Assembly: GCA_003254885.1 (NCBI GenBank)
Contig: QANT01003995.1
Coordinates: 1-64,000 of the forward strand
Reading direction: 5' to 3'
Length of the DNA: 64,000 bases
DNA from: Purshia tridentata
Lineage: Eukaryota; Streptophyta; Magnoliopsida; Rosales; Rosaceae
Position numbers and translations under genes: made by a program. Below are positions 49,251-60,235 of this stretch, one piece after another. How positions within the stretch are numbered: position 1 is the first letter of the stretch; the number at the start of each line of letters is the position of its first letter. Under the pieces are notes generated by a model. It saw only the letters and a program-made list of their open reading frames with translations. It made no database searches and was not told where the DNA came from.

Positions 49251-52200
49251 ATGGGGTCGAAGAAGAACAAGAAAAGCAAGAACATCATCACCGACGAACG
49301 GTTTTCGTCGGCGCACTGGGACCCTAGGTTCCAGAATGTTCCGAAGCACAAGGCGAAGGTCGCCATCGATTCGCGGTTCGACCGCATGTTCTCGGACAAG
49401 CAGTTCGGTTCGTCGTCGGTCCCGCTAGACAAACGAGGCAAGCCGAAGAAGCCCGACCAGGACAATAAGCTGCGCAGTTACTATCGAATCGAGGAGGACG
49501 AAGATAAAGTCGATTCCAAAGAGTTAGAGGAAGAGAGTAAGAGTGAGGAGAGTGACAGTGAAGAAGAACTGGGCGATCCTGGTGGAGAGGAATTGGAGCA
49601 ATCGGAGGAGGATGACGTGGACAGTGGTGAATCGGAGGATGACGTGGCTGGTGGTGAATTGGAGGATGACGTGGCTGTTGGTGAATCGGAGGATGACGTG
49701 GCAGGTGGTGAATCGGAGACGACGACGGAAACCGACACAGATGAAGATGAGGATGAAGTGGTTTTCGAGGACGGTGTGGCTGGAATACAGGTATTTTATT
49801 AACTTATTATTATTATTAAGTTTGAATTAATTTAAGGGAATTTAATTGTAATTTGGGAGAAAAATGAATTAGAAGATGCTGTAACTTGTAAGTTGTTAAT
49901 TACTGGATTATTGGTTGGACAGGAGGAAAATATACCAGAAATTGATAAGGAAACTCACAGGCTTGCTGTGGTTAACTTGGATTGGAGGTATGTTAAGGTA
50001 TGTATTTTGAAGCTTAACATTGAAGTAACTATATATTTATTTAAGTGACACATTGTAAAAAAGCATGGAAATTTATATATTGGGTTGGAGATTGTGTTGT
50101 CTTTACTGAGTCATTTTAATTTTTTAGAGAATTTAGTTGTAAATAAATTGCCATAAAAAAAAAGATTGTAAATTTTGGACTACATTGCCTTGTATTGAGT
50201 TGTTTGAATGAGAGTTTTTGAGTTCATTGTTGTTAGTTTGTCTACAAACTTCCTTCTTTATAGGAATTTACTGGCAACTGAGAGTTCCTTTGCGTTTCGT
50301 GTAGGCTGTTGACTTGTACACAGTGTTGAGGTCATTTCTTCCGAAAGGTGGAGAAATTAAGTCTGTGGCAGTCTACCCATCTGAGTTTGGACTTCAGCGT
50401 ATGAAAGAGGAAGAAGTTCATGGTCCTGTTGGCCTATTTGATGATGAAAATGAGAAAGATAATGAAGAAGAGAATGATGGTGATGACGAGATTGATGCTC
50501 AGAAATTGCGTGCTTATGAGACAAGCAGGCTAAGGTGATTAGTTGTGGTTATTTTAGTTTTAATTTATAAATATTATGTTTATTTATCTGTTGCCAATAT
50601 TCTTCTTCCCCAGGTACTACTATGCTGTAGTGGAATGTGACTCAATTGCCACAGCAGATTACCTTTATAAAAATTGTGATGGAGTGGAGTTTGAAAGATC
50701 GTCAAATAATCTTGATTTAAGGTTTATCCCTGATTCAATGGAATTTAAACACCCACCCCGTGACATTGCAACAGAGGTATATGTTTAAATCATTCACTGA
50801 TGAATTTATAGAGAGTTTGGCAATAGTTTAACACGCACAAATGATGGTGCTTCATGCTTCTTTATGGAGCCTGAATGATTATGTTTGTAGTTATTTTTTT
50901 AAAAACAGAAAGGAAATGAGTTAAATTTTCTTGTATAACACAGCGTCTTTGGCTTTCTCAGGTACCTGCAAACTATGTGGGTTTGGATTTCCAAACTCAA
51001 GCTCTACAGCAGAGTAAAATTGATATTTCTTGGGATGAGGATGACCCAGGACGTGTAAAGACCTTGAAACGGAAATTCACTGCTGATCAGGTCTTTAGAT
51101 TTTATCTTAAATGGTTACAAATACTTACAATTTATGTAATTTTTTATGGAGTTCATATCCTCTCTATACATTCTTATCTATTCCTTAATGACCTGGTTAA
51201 ACTTTATGCTACTCTTATCTGAATAGACATTCTGTTACATTGATCTGAATAAGCAATAGGAATCGCAAAGATGATGGAAAGAGCAACTGAAAAACTATCA
51301 GCTCCAAATTTATAAAGACAGTTTTCTGTTCCTGTACAGCTGTACTTTCTGATTTTAGCTGATGTGATATTGGTTTACTTGTAGCTTTCGGAGTTGGAAC
51401 TGAAGGAGTTTTTGGCTTCTGATGAGAGTGAAAGTGATGAGGCTGAGAATGATGATGCCGCAGAAGATAAGTCTGATAAAAAGAGTAAAAAACGAGATAT
51501 GTACCGTTCTTTAGTCCAGTCTGGAGACGGAGACATTTCAGATGGAGATGGTGAAGAGGATGGCCAGGATATGGAGATCACTTTCAATACTGGCTTAGAG
51601 GATATAAGCAAGCGCATTCTAGAAAAGAGGGATAAGGAATCAGAAACAGTTTGGGAGGCCTATCTCAGGAAAAGACGGGAGAAAAAGAAGGCTAGGAAAA
51701 ATAGATCTAATGATTCGTCAGAGGATGAGAGTAGTGATACTGATCAAGAGGCAATAGAAGAACCAGATGATTTCTTTATTGAAGAAGAGCCTTCAGTCAA
51801 AAAAAGTAAAAAGGAGTCTAAAGTTAAAAGTAACAAAGAAGAGAAGCAGCACCAAGATATGGATAGGGAAGCAGAAGCTAGCAGACATGAGCTCGAGTTA
51901 TTACTTGCTGATGACAAGGGAGAAGATACAGGTCTTAAGGGCTACAATTTGAAACGTAAAAAGGCCAAGGGAAAGAAGGGTAAAGAGGTTCTAGAAGAGG
52001 ACAAAATACCAACTGCTGATTACAATGATCCACGGTTTTCAGGCCTCTTCACCTCACCTCTTTTTGCTCTGGATCCAACAGATCCACAGTTCAAAAGGTA
52101 CCTCACTTGAGTTGTTACTGATTATTATGACAAACCATTTGTTTCTAGTGTATATAGATATTTTAATAAAATGATATTGATTATGCAAATTTTGAAATCC

Positions 52201-52422
52201 TTTACTAATCAATCGTTTTCTTAGTTTCTGAACTTGAAAAATATGGCTCCAATAGTTGAACTAATATGTGTTATTTCATTTTTTGGTTGTAACTGGTGAT
52301 GATAAAAATTTGTGGTTTGGTGTTGCAGGAGTGCAGTTTATGCTCGGCAGGCAGCACTGAGACAGCAGAAGGGTTGTGAGCAAGAAGAAGTGGTACAAAG
52401 GGAAGTAAAATCTAATGTTTAA
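49251..52422 (+). CDS. ESF1: ESF1-like nucleolar pre-rRNA processing protein, C-terminus apparently cut by a stop
   Basis: Seven exons, 49251-49790, 49923-49997, 50305-50534, 50614-50776, 50962-51090, 51385-52097 and 52329-52422, give 647 aa. The N-terminus ITDERFSSAHWDPRFQNVPK is the ESF1 signature. An acidic repeat tract follows, then the conserved core with NLDWRYVKAVDLYTVLRSFL and YYYAVVECDSIATADYLY, an RRM-like fold. The NUC153 motif (YNDPRFSGLFTSPLFALDPT) sits at the exon 6/7 end. ESF1 acts in the nucleolus in early 18S rRNA processing of the small subunit. Oddity: a TAA at 52420-52422 ends the frame, yet 61 more codons in the same frame, rich in Lys, continue to a TGA at 52606-52608, as in the family's basic tail. 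Either the allele is truncated by about 61 residues or the base is an error. Confidence 0.9.
49608..49715 (+). repeat. 27-bp coding repeat, four units, in ESF1 exon 1
   Basis: Four in-frame units encode EDDVDSGES, EDDVAGGEL, EDDVAVGES and EDDVAGGES within an acidic tract. Copy number is likely to vary between alleles because the units are nearly identical at DNA level. Confidence 0.85.
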
Positions 52423-52608
52423 CCATCGAAGGTAGAGAAATCGTCATTAATTAAGTCGCTTAAGATGAAGGCCAAGCCTTTTGATGGTAAGATGTCAAAG
52501 AAAGAAGAAAACTTGCAGTCCAGAGGTATAAAGGAAAAGAAAGATAAGCAGGAGGCCCCAACCTTGGCTCAACCAGTTAAGAAAAGGACCAAAGTTCAAC
52601 GAAAATGA
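52423..52608 (+). other. In-frame basic tail of ESF1 beyond the TAA
   Basis: Directly after the TAA the same frame stays open for 61 codons. It reads PSKVEKSSLIKSLKMK and later KEKKDKQEAPTL, ending VKKRTKVQRK before TGA. The Lys-rich composition matches the C-terminal tail of ESF1 proteins and not random 3' sequence. It is therefore a former or still-coding extension. Confidence 0.75.
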
Positions 52609-53391
52609 AATCAACATCTAAATTAAGAGGAGATATCTTTCCTTGTTCCCTGAAACCATGTAAGAGAAATCTTGAGTTGTGGAAGCAGTAAGCATGTCTG
52701 CTCGGGTCAAGTCCTGATAATTAATCTGTTGTTGGTCAAATTACCGATAATTAGGATGGTTAAAAACTTAAAAATGATGTTGGTGTTCTCTTGTAACGGC
52801 TGTTATTCTTCTGGTAGAAGCCAGTTTTGGTAATTATTCCATTGTTATTAGATATAAGATTGGATGTGGGTTTTCTAATGTTATTTGTAGCTTCTGTGAA
52901 TTCAATGTTAAAGGAAATTTTGTGAGTGTAACTAGAGTGAAAGAGCCACAGATGCAAAAATTATGAAAATGATGTTCAGTACGCCCTCTCTTCCCTAACC
53001 CTTTTGCTACTAATATCATAACTGTTGTGCTTGTAGTTTAAATGTTACAATTTTGAATATGAGGTTTCTCGTACCCATTTGCTATTTATACAGTAATCCC
53101 AAGATATTGAACAAACATCTAGGTTTTCCCCCTTCAAGAATGATACACCATATTGAATAATACCATGGCAGCATAACCAAGGATCGACAAAAGTTTTCCA
53201 TACAATAAAAACATGTAAATAAAAAAAAAATATTTATTCTATTTTCTCCTAAACCAAAAGCATATATACAACCCCATGTCGACATCGAGATCAATAATAT
53301 CCAAAAATAAGAAGTCAAAAACTTCCAATTTCCTGTGTGTTGTTCTTGAAACTATGCCTATCAATACATATGGTACAGGGTTGAGAAAACC
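52609..53391. other. Convergent region between ESF1 and protease gene A
   Basis: Contains the 3' untranslated regions of both genes. No other gene seen. Confidence 0.5.
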
Positions 53392-56300
53392 TCACCACCC
53401 AAAAGAATAATCAATGGCAAAGAATGTAAAAATAACCATGATGAATGCACAAGTAAAAGAGTTCAATTTGGGGGAATGATTTTCAGGTGTTGGCTGGGGT
53501 GTTGGTATATGAGAACTGTTGCCACCCCCTGCTGTGGCTTCTGGATTGACATCAAGAGCAGGGGATGTGGCCGGGGGTTTAGATGGGTTGATAGGAAGAG
53601 TCGTTGTTTCCTCATCATTGTAACCTGAAAGAAACATGCCACTATTGTCACTGAAAAAGATCATGAAAAGTTGTTTGTTGAAATTTCATACAAAACTGTG
53701 GAATTAGACTCACAATTGGATTCCTTCCAACCCAAGACCAGCTTCTCACGGTCAAAAATTACACGATAACCCGTCATGAAGTTTTCTGCATGAAGAACAA
53801 CAAATCAACATTGTAAGCAGCAGTTAATGCAAATATGAACAAATAAATTTGACTGTCACTGAGGGTTTAGGCGGTGTGAGTCAACTCTAAAACTTGTCTT
53901 TAAATATTTACTCAAGGCTATATCTCAATCGAGGTTTTTTGTTTCTTTGAATTAACATATGCACGATTTGGGATACATGAAAAAGGAAAAAAGCAACCTG
54001 GAACAGTCCCCTGCTACTTCACAGTACATTTATAAGGTTCTGTGATCCAATTGAAATCAATTATTGCATGATCTTCATAGACATCATGTATTCAATCAAT
54101 CAACAAAGAAGAAAATGCTAACTACTAACTGCAGATAATATACAGGAGCACTAATGGACAAAAATCAGAATTCCAAAACTGACACCGAAGCATGAAATTT
54201 TTTGCCAGATAGACAATAATATTTACAAATATCAGAATTACAAAGAGATACTCACGTCCAATGATATTTACATCTCCGCTTCTGACAACAGCCAGACAAT
54301 AATACACTGTTTGTCCATCCTGGGGATCAGAATAGTAAAGTTCAGCACAACATGATGCAGAAGCGGGAAACAGAAATGCTAAAAATGTAACCTTACCGAA
54401 ACAGGTACTAGTGGCTCAATGAGATCATACTGCTTTCCACCTTTCATTGTCAAAGTCAGATTTTGATGTGGACTGAGCAGAAAATTAAGTCAGTGCCTGA
54501 GGATTTGGAAAGAGAAAATGGCAAGCAAAGTTTAACTTGTGATAGAAATTACCTTGAATCATAGCAATATTCAAAAGGGATATCAGAATTATTCACAATC
54601 CGCGTATCTTTGACCAAGGTGTTGAACTGAAAAATACAAAATACAAAAACTCGTTTGATAAAACAAACTCAAGAACCAAGATAATATTATGAAACACAGA
54701 ATTTAAACTACTTACACTCTCAGTAATCTGTGTGTAAGCTGGATCATTTAGGTATGTAAATGAGGTACCAGAGTCAAAAATTGCATTGAATTCAAGATCA
54801 GCAACACTTTTTCCAATGGCTATTTGAGTAATAGTAATGTTGTAAGTTGGACTGGTAACAAGTTTGACAGGAGAAGATTAGTACAAATTGCATGATATTG
54901 AAGACGAAAGCAATTTACTTTCTATTCTATACTAAGTAAACACGTCATCAGCATATGCATGTTCAATTAGACCACTTACTATGATTCTCTAATATTGAAT
55001 GGCGTTTCTGTTTGGCCTGAGCTTCCATTATCACCAAATCTGATTCTCCCAACTCCGTCGACCCCAAAACACATGGAGAAAGAATTTGAAGCAATCCCTT
55101 GTGTTGATAAAATGCTAGGAATGGACACACCATCCATACCAAGCCCTAATAGACCGTTGGGTGCTGCACCCTCCAAAAATATGCCAGTCTGCTCCTTACC
55201 ACAACTGCAACGTACCACATTAACATCACATCACAAGTACTAACAGCATACTCAATAGCAACACCACATGCTAGATTTCAAATAATTACGCTATATATAG
55301 CAATGAAAAAAAAAACCTACCCAAAAGGAATTCGTGCATCAACATCTTTTAGTTGAGCATCATCAGTAGTTAAGTGCAAAACGTCCTCTACCAAGATCCC
55401 AGAAGATGAAGTGTTGTTAGACAGATACTGAATGCTGTAATGGCAATCACGACTTGCTGAAGAGCAGTGGTGTTCACAGAAGGTGCTGTTGCAAGGAATC
55501 TTTTTGCTTGTTGTTGACGTATTAGGGCTGTAGATATCAAAATCTAGTATCTGGTTGAAGAAGGATTCAAGAAGTAAATGTCAATGAAATGAATAACATC
55601 AGATCCCAAATACACTGGAAATGCTAGTCCATCCTTCTAAAACTATGTCTCTGCTTGGTAGATAGTTTTAGAAACCGCAAGATGCAACTCAGTAATTTTC
55701 CAGTATATTTAAAATAGGAAAATATTTAAAAATAACAGTAAGATGCAACCTGAAGCTTTCTGAGAAAAAAATGCTATTTTGTTGCTCATTTGAAAGTTTA
55801 AGTACATTCACATTCCTTCATTATCTAGAAACTCTTATGCTAAATATGTTTGCCAGTAGTTCGATTCATTCAACACAGATAAGGACAATGCTAATTGCAT
55901 GAACTGAGAATTTTCGAACTTATTTTAGTTCACATTTCATAAAACATATAATGACATATCTCATCCTTTAAAGTCATCCTAGTCATAGGAGAAAAAAAAA
56001 ACAAACAAACTAATGGAAATAATCAGATCATAGCTTTTGAGCATGAATGGGATGAAAGCCAGCATAACCCAGTAGATCAATTGAAGTAATACAAGGCAAG
56101 ACTTTAACGTTACATAAGATTCAAGAAAAAAGACAATAATTGAATTCACTTACATCTCCATTTGAAAACTTTATGGCACGCACGCAACTGGTACAATCGC
56201 ATGGCAACCAGAGCAAATCACTGCCCGTGTCTAAGGCCACAAGATATGATGTACTTGGTGTCCCCACAGAAACATTCGCGTAATGCAAACTGAAATGAAC

Positions 56301-56975
56301 CAAAAAAAAAAACATCATTTCATGGCATTTTCTTTATAGGGTCTAGCTATCTATTTAGCTACAATTCGAAAATAAAAGGTCTGGTATTCTATTCAGAAAA
56401 CAATTTTAAAAAAATTTCTTCCTTTTTTCAACTACAAATAAAAAAAATGAAAACAAAAAAACAGTTTTCGGGAAAGATACGAAAAGCCCACAACTTATAC
56501 AGTTTTGAACAACGATGCAGAAAGGGTAGACCACAAGACGACTCAAGCAATGAAAGATTATAAAAAAAAAATGATATATGATTTTTTGTGTTTTATTTTT
56601 TTAATCCATATATATAGTATATATATGAACTGAGAGGTGAGAAGGGTCGTACTGTCCGAATTGACTAATCCGATAAGTGATGTTCCCATAATTAAAGGTA
56701 AGCGGCGTCGTTTGATAGTCGACGGTGGCGAGGTGACGACCGCGGATCAAGCGGTCTCTGTGGGCCATGGTAGCGTAGTATCCGACGCTGCCTTTCTCCG
56801 GGAGGTCATCGAGGCCGAGAATTCCCGCGACGGGATCCGAGAAGCGGTGGTGGATGTCGAACCCGAATGTGCCGAACCCAGAACAGGTCCGAGAGGCCCA
56901 ACCCAATGAACCCAATATGAAAAATAGTAGTGAGAGACGTAGGGGAGTGGAAAACTGGGTACTACCCCAGGCCAT
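53392..56975 (-). CDS. A1-family aspartyl protease, APF1-like, gene A
   Basis: Ten exons on the minus strand, 56975-56653, 56289-56154, 55550-55321, 55204-54980, 54851-54716, 54626-54553, 54472-54397, 54319-54256, 53785-53714 and 53624-53392, give 522 aa. The N-terminal signal peptide (LRLSLLFFILGSLGWASR) is followed by a propeptide with HHRFSDPVAGILGLDDLPEK. The active sites are VALDTGSDLLWLPC (Asp128) and FDSGTSFTYL (Asp331). Cys-rich plant-specific segments lie between them. The last exon has a Pro/Ser/Thr-rich spacer and a hydrophobic tail (CAFIMVIFTFFAIDYSFGW), suggesting a GPI anchor or membrane tether. The substrate is unknown. Exon structure matches gene B, so the two are tandem duplicates. 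Confidence 0.92.
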
Positions 56976-57027
56976 GGCTGTGGTTCAGTTTAATCAGAGA
57001 CTGAGGTTTTGGAGGATTGGATTGGAG

Positions 57028-57033
57028 GCATGC

Positions 57034-57078
<45 letters not shown>

Positions 57079-57110
57079 TATGTGTGTGTGTGTGTGTGTG
57101 TGTGTGAATG
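57028..57110. repeat. Compound GA/GT microsatellite in the leader of protease gene A
   Basis: About 20 GA units (57036-57075) followed by about 12 GT units (57080-57106). It lies 60-130 nt upstream of the ATG at 56975. On the minus strand it reads CA then CT, a frequent leader composition. Confidence 0.9.
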
Positions 57111-57142
57111 GTGTGTTTGTAAGGGGATTGGAGTTTGGGGCT

Positions 57143-57150
57143 GTATATAC
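57143..57150 (-). promoter_or_regulatory. Possible TATA box of protease gene A
   Basis: The palindromic gtatatac lies about 170 nt upstream of the ATG and just upstream of the microsatellite, which would then be transcribed. The only TATA-like motif in the near promoter. Confidence 0.4.
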
Positions 57151-57239
57151 GCGTTTTGACGCCCAAGTCGCCGTTGAGAAAGACGAAGAAAGAAGCTGGT
57201 GGTTAAGTTTGGCCACTGTTAGACGAAATCGCGGCTAGG

Positions 57240-60235
57240 TGGGTCCCACTACCCTCACATATTCTCGGCTCGGAATTATTTTTGAAACTTAGATTTGCTT
57301 TAATTGTATTGTATTGATTGTTTTTTGGTTGCATCGAAAAAGCCCATCTTTATGTATTCTAATATCTAATCATAACCTCCATTATTTCTGGCTATTTTTT
57401 TTTATTACACAATAAGGGAAGACTTTGAAGCTAAGTGTATAAAGATTAGAGAGATTTTTATATTGGACTAATTAAATCAAACTTCAATTCACATTTTCGT
57501 CACTATTTGAGAATTGAATTCTACACTTATTATAATTCTGACATATTATCTGATCCTTCTTTATTAGTTGAATTCAAATCCTTGAGTACAAATATAAATA
57601 CTTTTGTTTTATAGTTTTAGATTAGAATATCATGGAATTTATCTAACACTCTATATGCATGTAAGGATAACAAGTGATCATAAATCATGTACTTAATAAG
57701 AGAGTGCTTCATAAATTTCCAAAGATTACTTCAAAGTGTTACAATAGTAAAATAAGTGAGTGGATTAATGGTAAGATATAATTTTATCAACTAATTATTA
57801 GTCAGTAATATTTAAAAGGTCAAAAATTGACATTGACCATGAAGTGAAGGATAAGACGATTAAACAAAAGGTTAACCCCATTCCAGAAGCAAAAATGTGG
57901 AAGTGCAGGGACACGCAAGCAATAGCATTTCAATTGGAGGATGTGAATGGGAAGGTAATATGAGAAAATAAGAAGATTTTGGAGGTGGGTTGGTTGGTAG
58001 AGAGTAAGAAAAAGACATCGACTCTGAAGTCAATTTTGAAAGCTTAAGCTAAACCACGCGCTTGTGCGCTGAAACATTGAACCGTACCCTACCTTCACTT
58101 AACTCCTACTTTATTGAATGAAGTGGACCTTACTTATTTATTCCATGATCTATTGACTATATTATTCAGAAATGACCGTAAATCATCATTTTGTGGCAAA
58201 ATTTTTTTTTTAATCATTTTCAGACCCCAAAAAAAAAACAAAAGAAAATTTTTCATTGACATTGACTTTCAAAATATTTGTTACTGATTTTGTATGAAAC
58301 CACCATCACCATATTATTATTATTATCACTCTCTCTACTTACCTACCCTTTGTTCATTTTATTTTATTTTATTGAAAGCCATAATAGAATATCTTATCAT
58401 AATTATAATTCAATAAAAATATGAATACTTTTAAAAAATAATAATAATGAAAAATTATCTTTATAAACAAGTAGATGAATCGTTGTCAACCAACACGCCA
58501 ACACGGTGGTAGGTTTTAGCACAGCATGAGCGCCATGAAAGACGGGAACAATTTAATTAATTAGCTCAAAAAGGTGCCTCAATTTTCTACTTCTAGTAGC
58601 CAATTCACACCATTCAAAGTCAAAAGGAGAAGTAAGAAAAGTGGCATTGCAAACTTCTAACCAGAAAAAAATAAAAACAAAAAAACAAAAAAACCCCTTT
58701 AAAGCTTAATCAAGGTATAAGATTAGCCTAAAGCACCACAATTTAGACCTTTCACCATCCTTTTTAATTTTGATCTACAGAAATGTCAGTTCCATCTTCT
58801 TTCATTGACACCTCAACCAAAACCTATAGAATTTATTAGATAAAAAAAAAAAAAAGGTTAAATAGTTATCATTTCTTTTTTGGCTAGATTTATAAGATGG
58901 AGACCTCTGACTAGTGACTCATTCTTTTACCTCCAATATCTCTCCTGCTTTGGACACGCAACCAGTTTTATGTGGTATAGTCGATCTTTGATAGCATTAT
59001 CAAAGTATAGGACCAATTCAATTTAGTTTTTCTTTTTGTTAGTTTCAAGCTTTCTCATACTTTATCATGGCAATTGGAAATTAGTTTAATTGCAGCAACT
59101 TGCACGAACAAGAAGATTCCGACGACAGCTCAAGTTGGCATTCAATAGAGCTTTGTAAGACCCACTGGTGCATGATTGACCAACAAATTAAGAAGACTAG
59201 ACGCAAGTCTTCTGCATCATGGACATAAAAAATACAGGGGAGGGCTTTCAAGTCGTCGCATCACTTATCCCACACATGATAAAAGTTTGACAAAAACTTG
59301 TGTAGAAAACTTCATGCCACATCATCATGCTAAGTGATAGAAAATGGCTAATTAAAACTTGACACTTAACCCCCTTTCTCTCTCGACTCTTTTTATCTCT
59401 ATGCCAAGTGTCAAGTTTTAATTAATTTTTCTTACCACTCAATATAATGACGTGACAAGAAATTCCACATGAAAGTTCTTCTCAATCGAATATAGGAGAC
59501 ATCTAGAACTCTAAAGGTAAAGTACTTATTTTCGTACCCAAGATATCCATGATAAGAGTTCGATTCTTATTGTCCCCTCTCTTTGAATTGAAAAAATATC
59601 CAAAACCAAAACTAAAAACTGAATCCTAAGTGCAATCCAAAGGCCCAACTGAAGAATTGCTAGCAGCTTCCCTTACTTTGAGGGCCTAATTATTGGAAAC
59701 CAGCAACAATTGTTATTGGAAACCACAACAATTGTGGGCCCAATTGTTTGTGTTTATTGAAATGATTAACATCAACAGCCATATGCATCTAATACGTATC
59801 AAATACTCTAATTTCAGAGGATATCAGAAGAGATTATCTTTTAGACATTAAGACGTGACCGAAACACATGATAGTCTATATTATATTATTCCATTAAAAG
59901 AACAGAACCTCTTCTCTGTATAATTTTCAATTACAACAATAATGTAGAAATGCCTATGCTAGTGATGAAAGGCTAAAAAAAATGGGGGGAATTGAAAAGA
60001 CAGATAATATAATGGCATTCCATGTGGAGGGTGTGAGATTTATACACAGCAAGGAGCCAAAAAAAATGGCAGGCCATGATCTGAGGAATAGAGGTATTGC
60101 AAGATTCCACCAACTATGGTGTAAACTGGGGACTGATTAGAGAGGATTTACATTAAAACATGATAGAAAGAAGATCTAGATTCTTATACCCTATGTAACT
60201 GCAACTGACCAGAAAAAAAGATGGCCATAAAACAG
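57240..60235. other. Intergenic DNA between the two protease genes
   Basis: About 3 kb without a recognisable gene. It holds AT-rich sequence, poly-A runs and the inverted-repeat element at 59304-59480. The last 200 bp are the 3' region of gene B. Confidence 0.5.
59304..59480. mobile_element. Short inverted-repeat element, MITE-like
   Basis: The inner inverted repeat attaaaacttgacactt (59351-59367) pairs with its reverse complement at 59404-59421. Looser pairing continues outwards (left ttcatgccaca, right tccacatgaaag). The spacer is pyrimidine-rich. About 177 bp, no coding capacity. No clear target-site duplication, so the superfamily is open. Confidence 0.5.

Noticed and set aside
56962-57216. 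An 84-aa frame with HTHTHT and LSLSLS runs
   Set aside because: It is translation of the GT/GA microsatellite in the leader of protease gene A.
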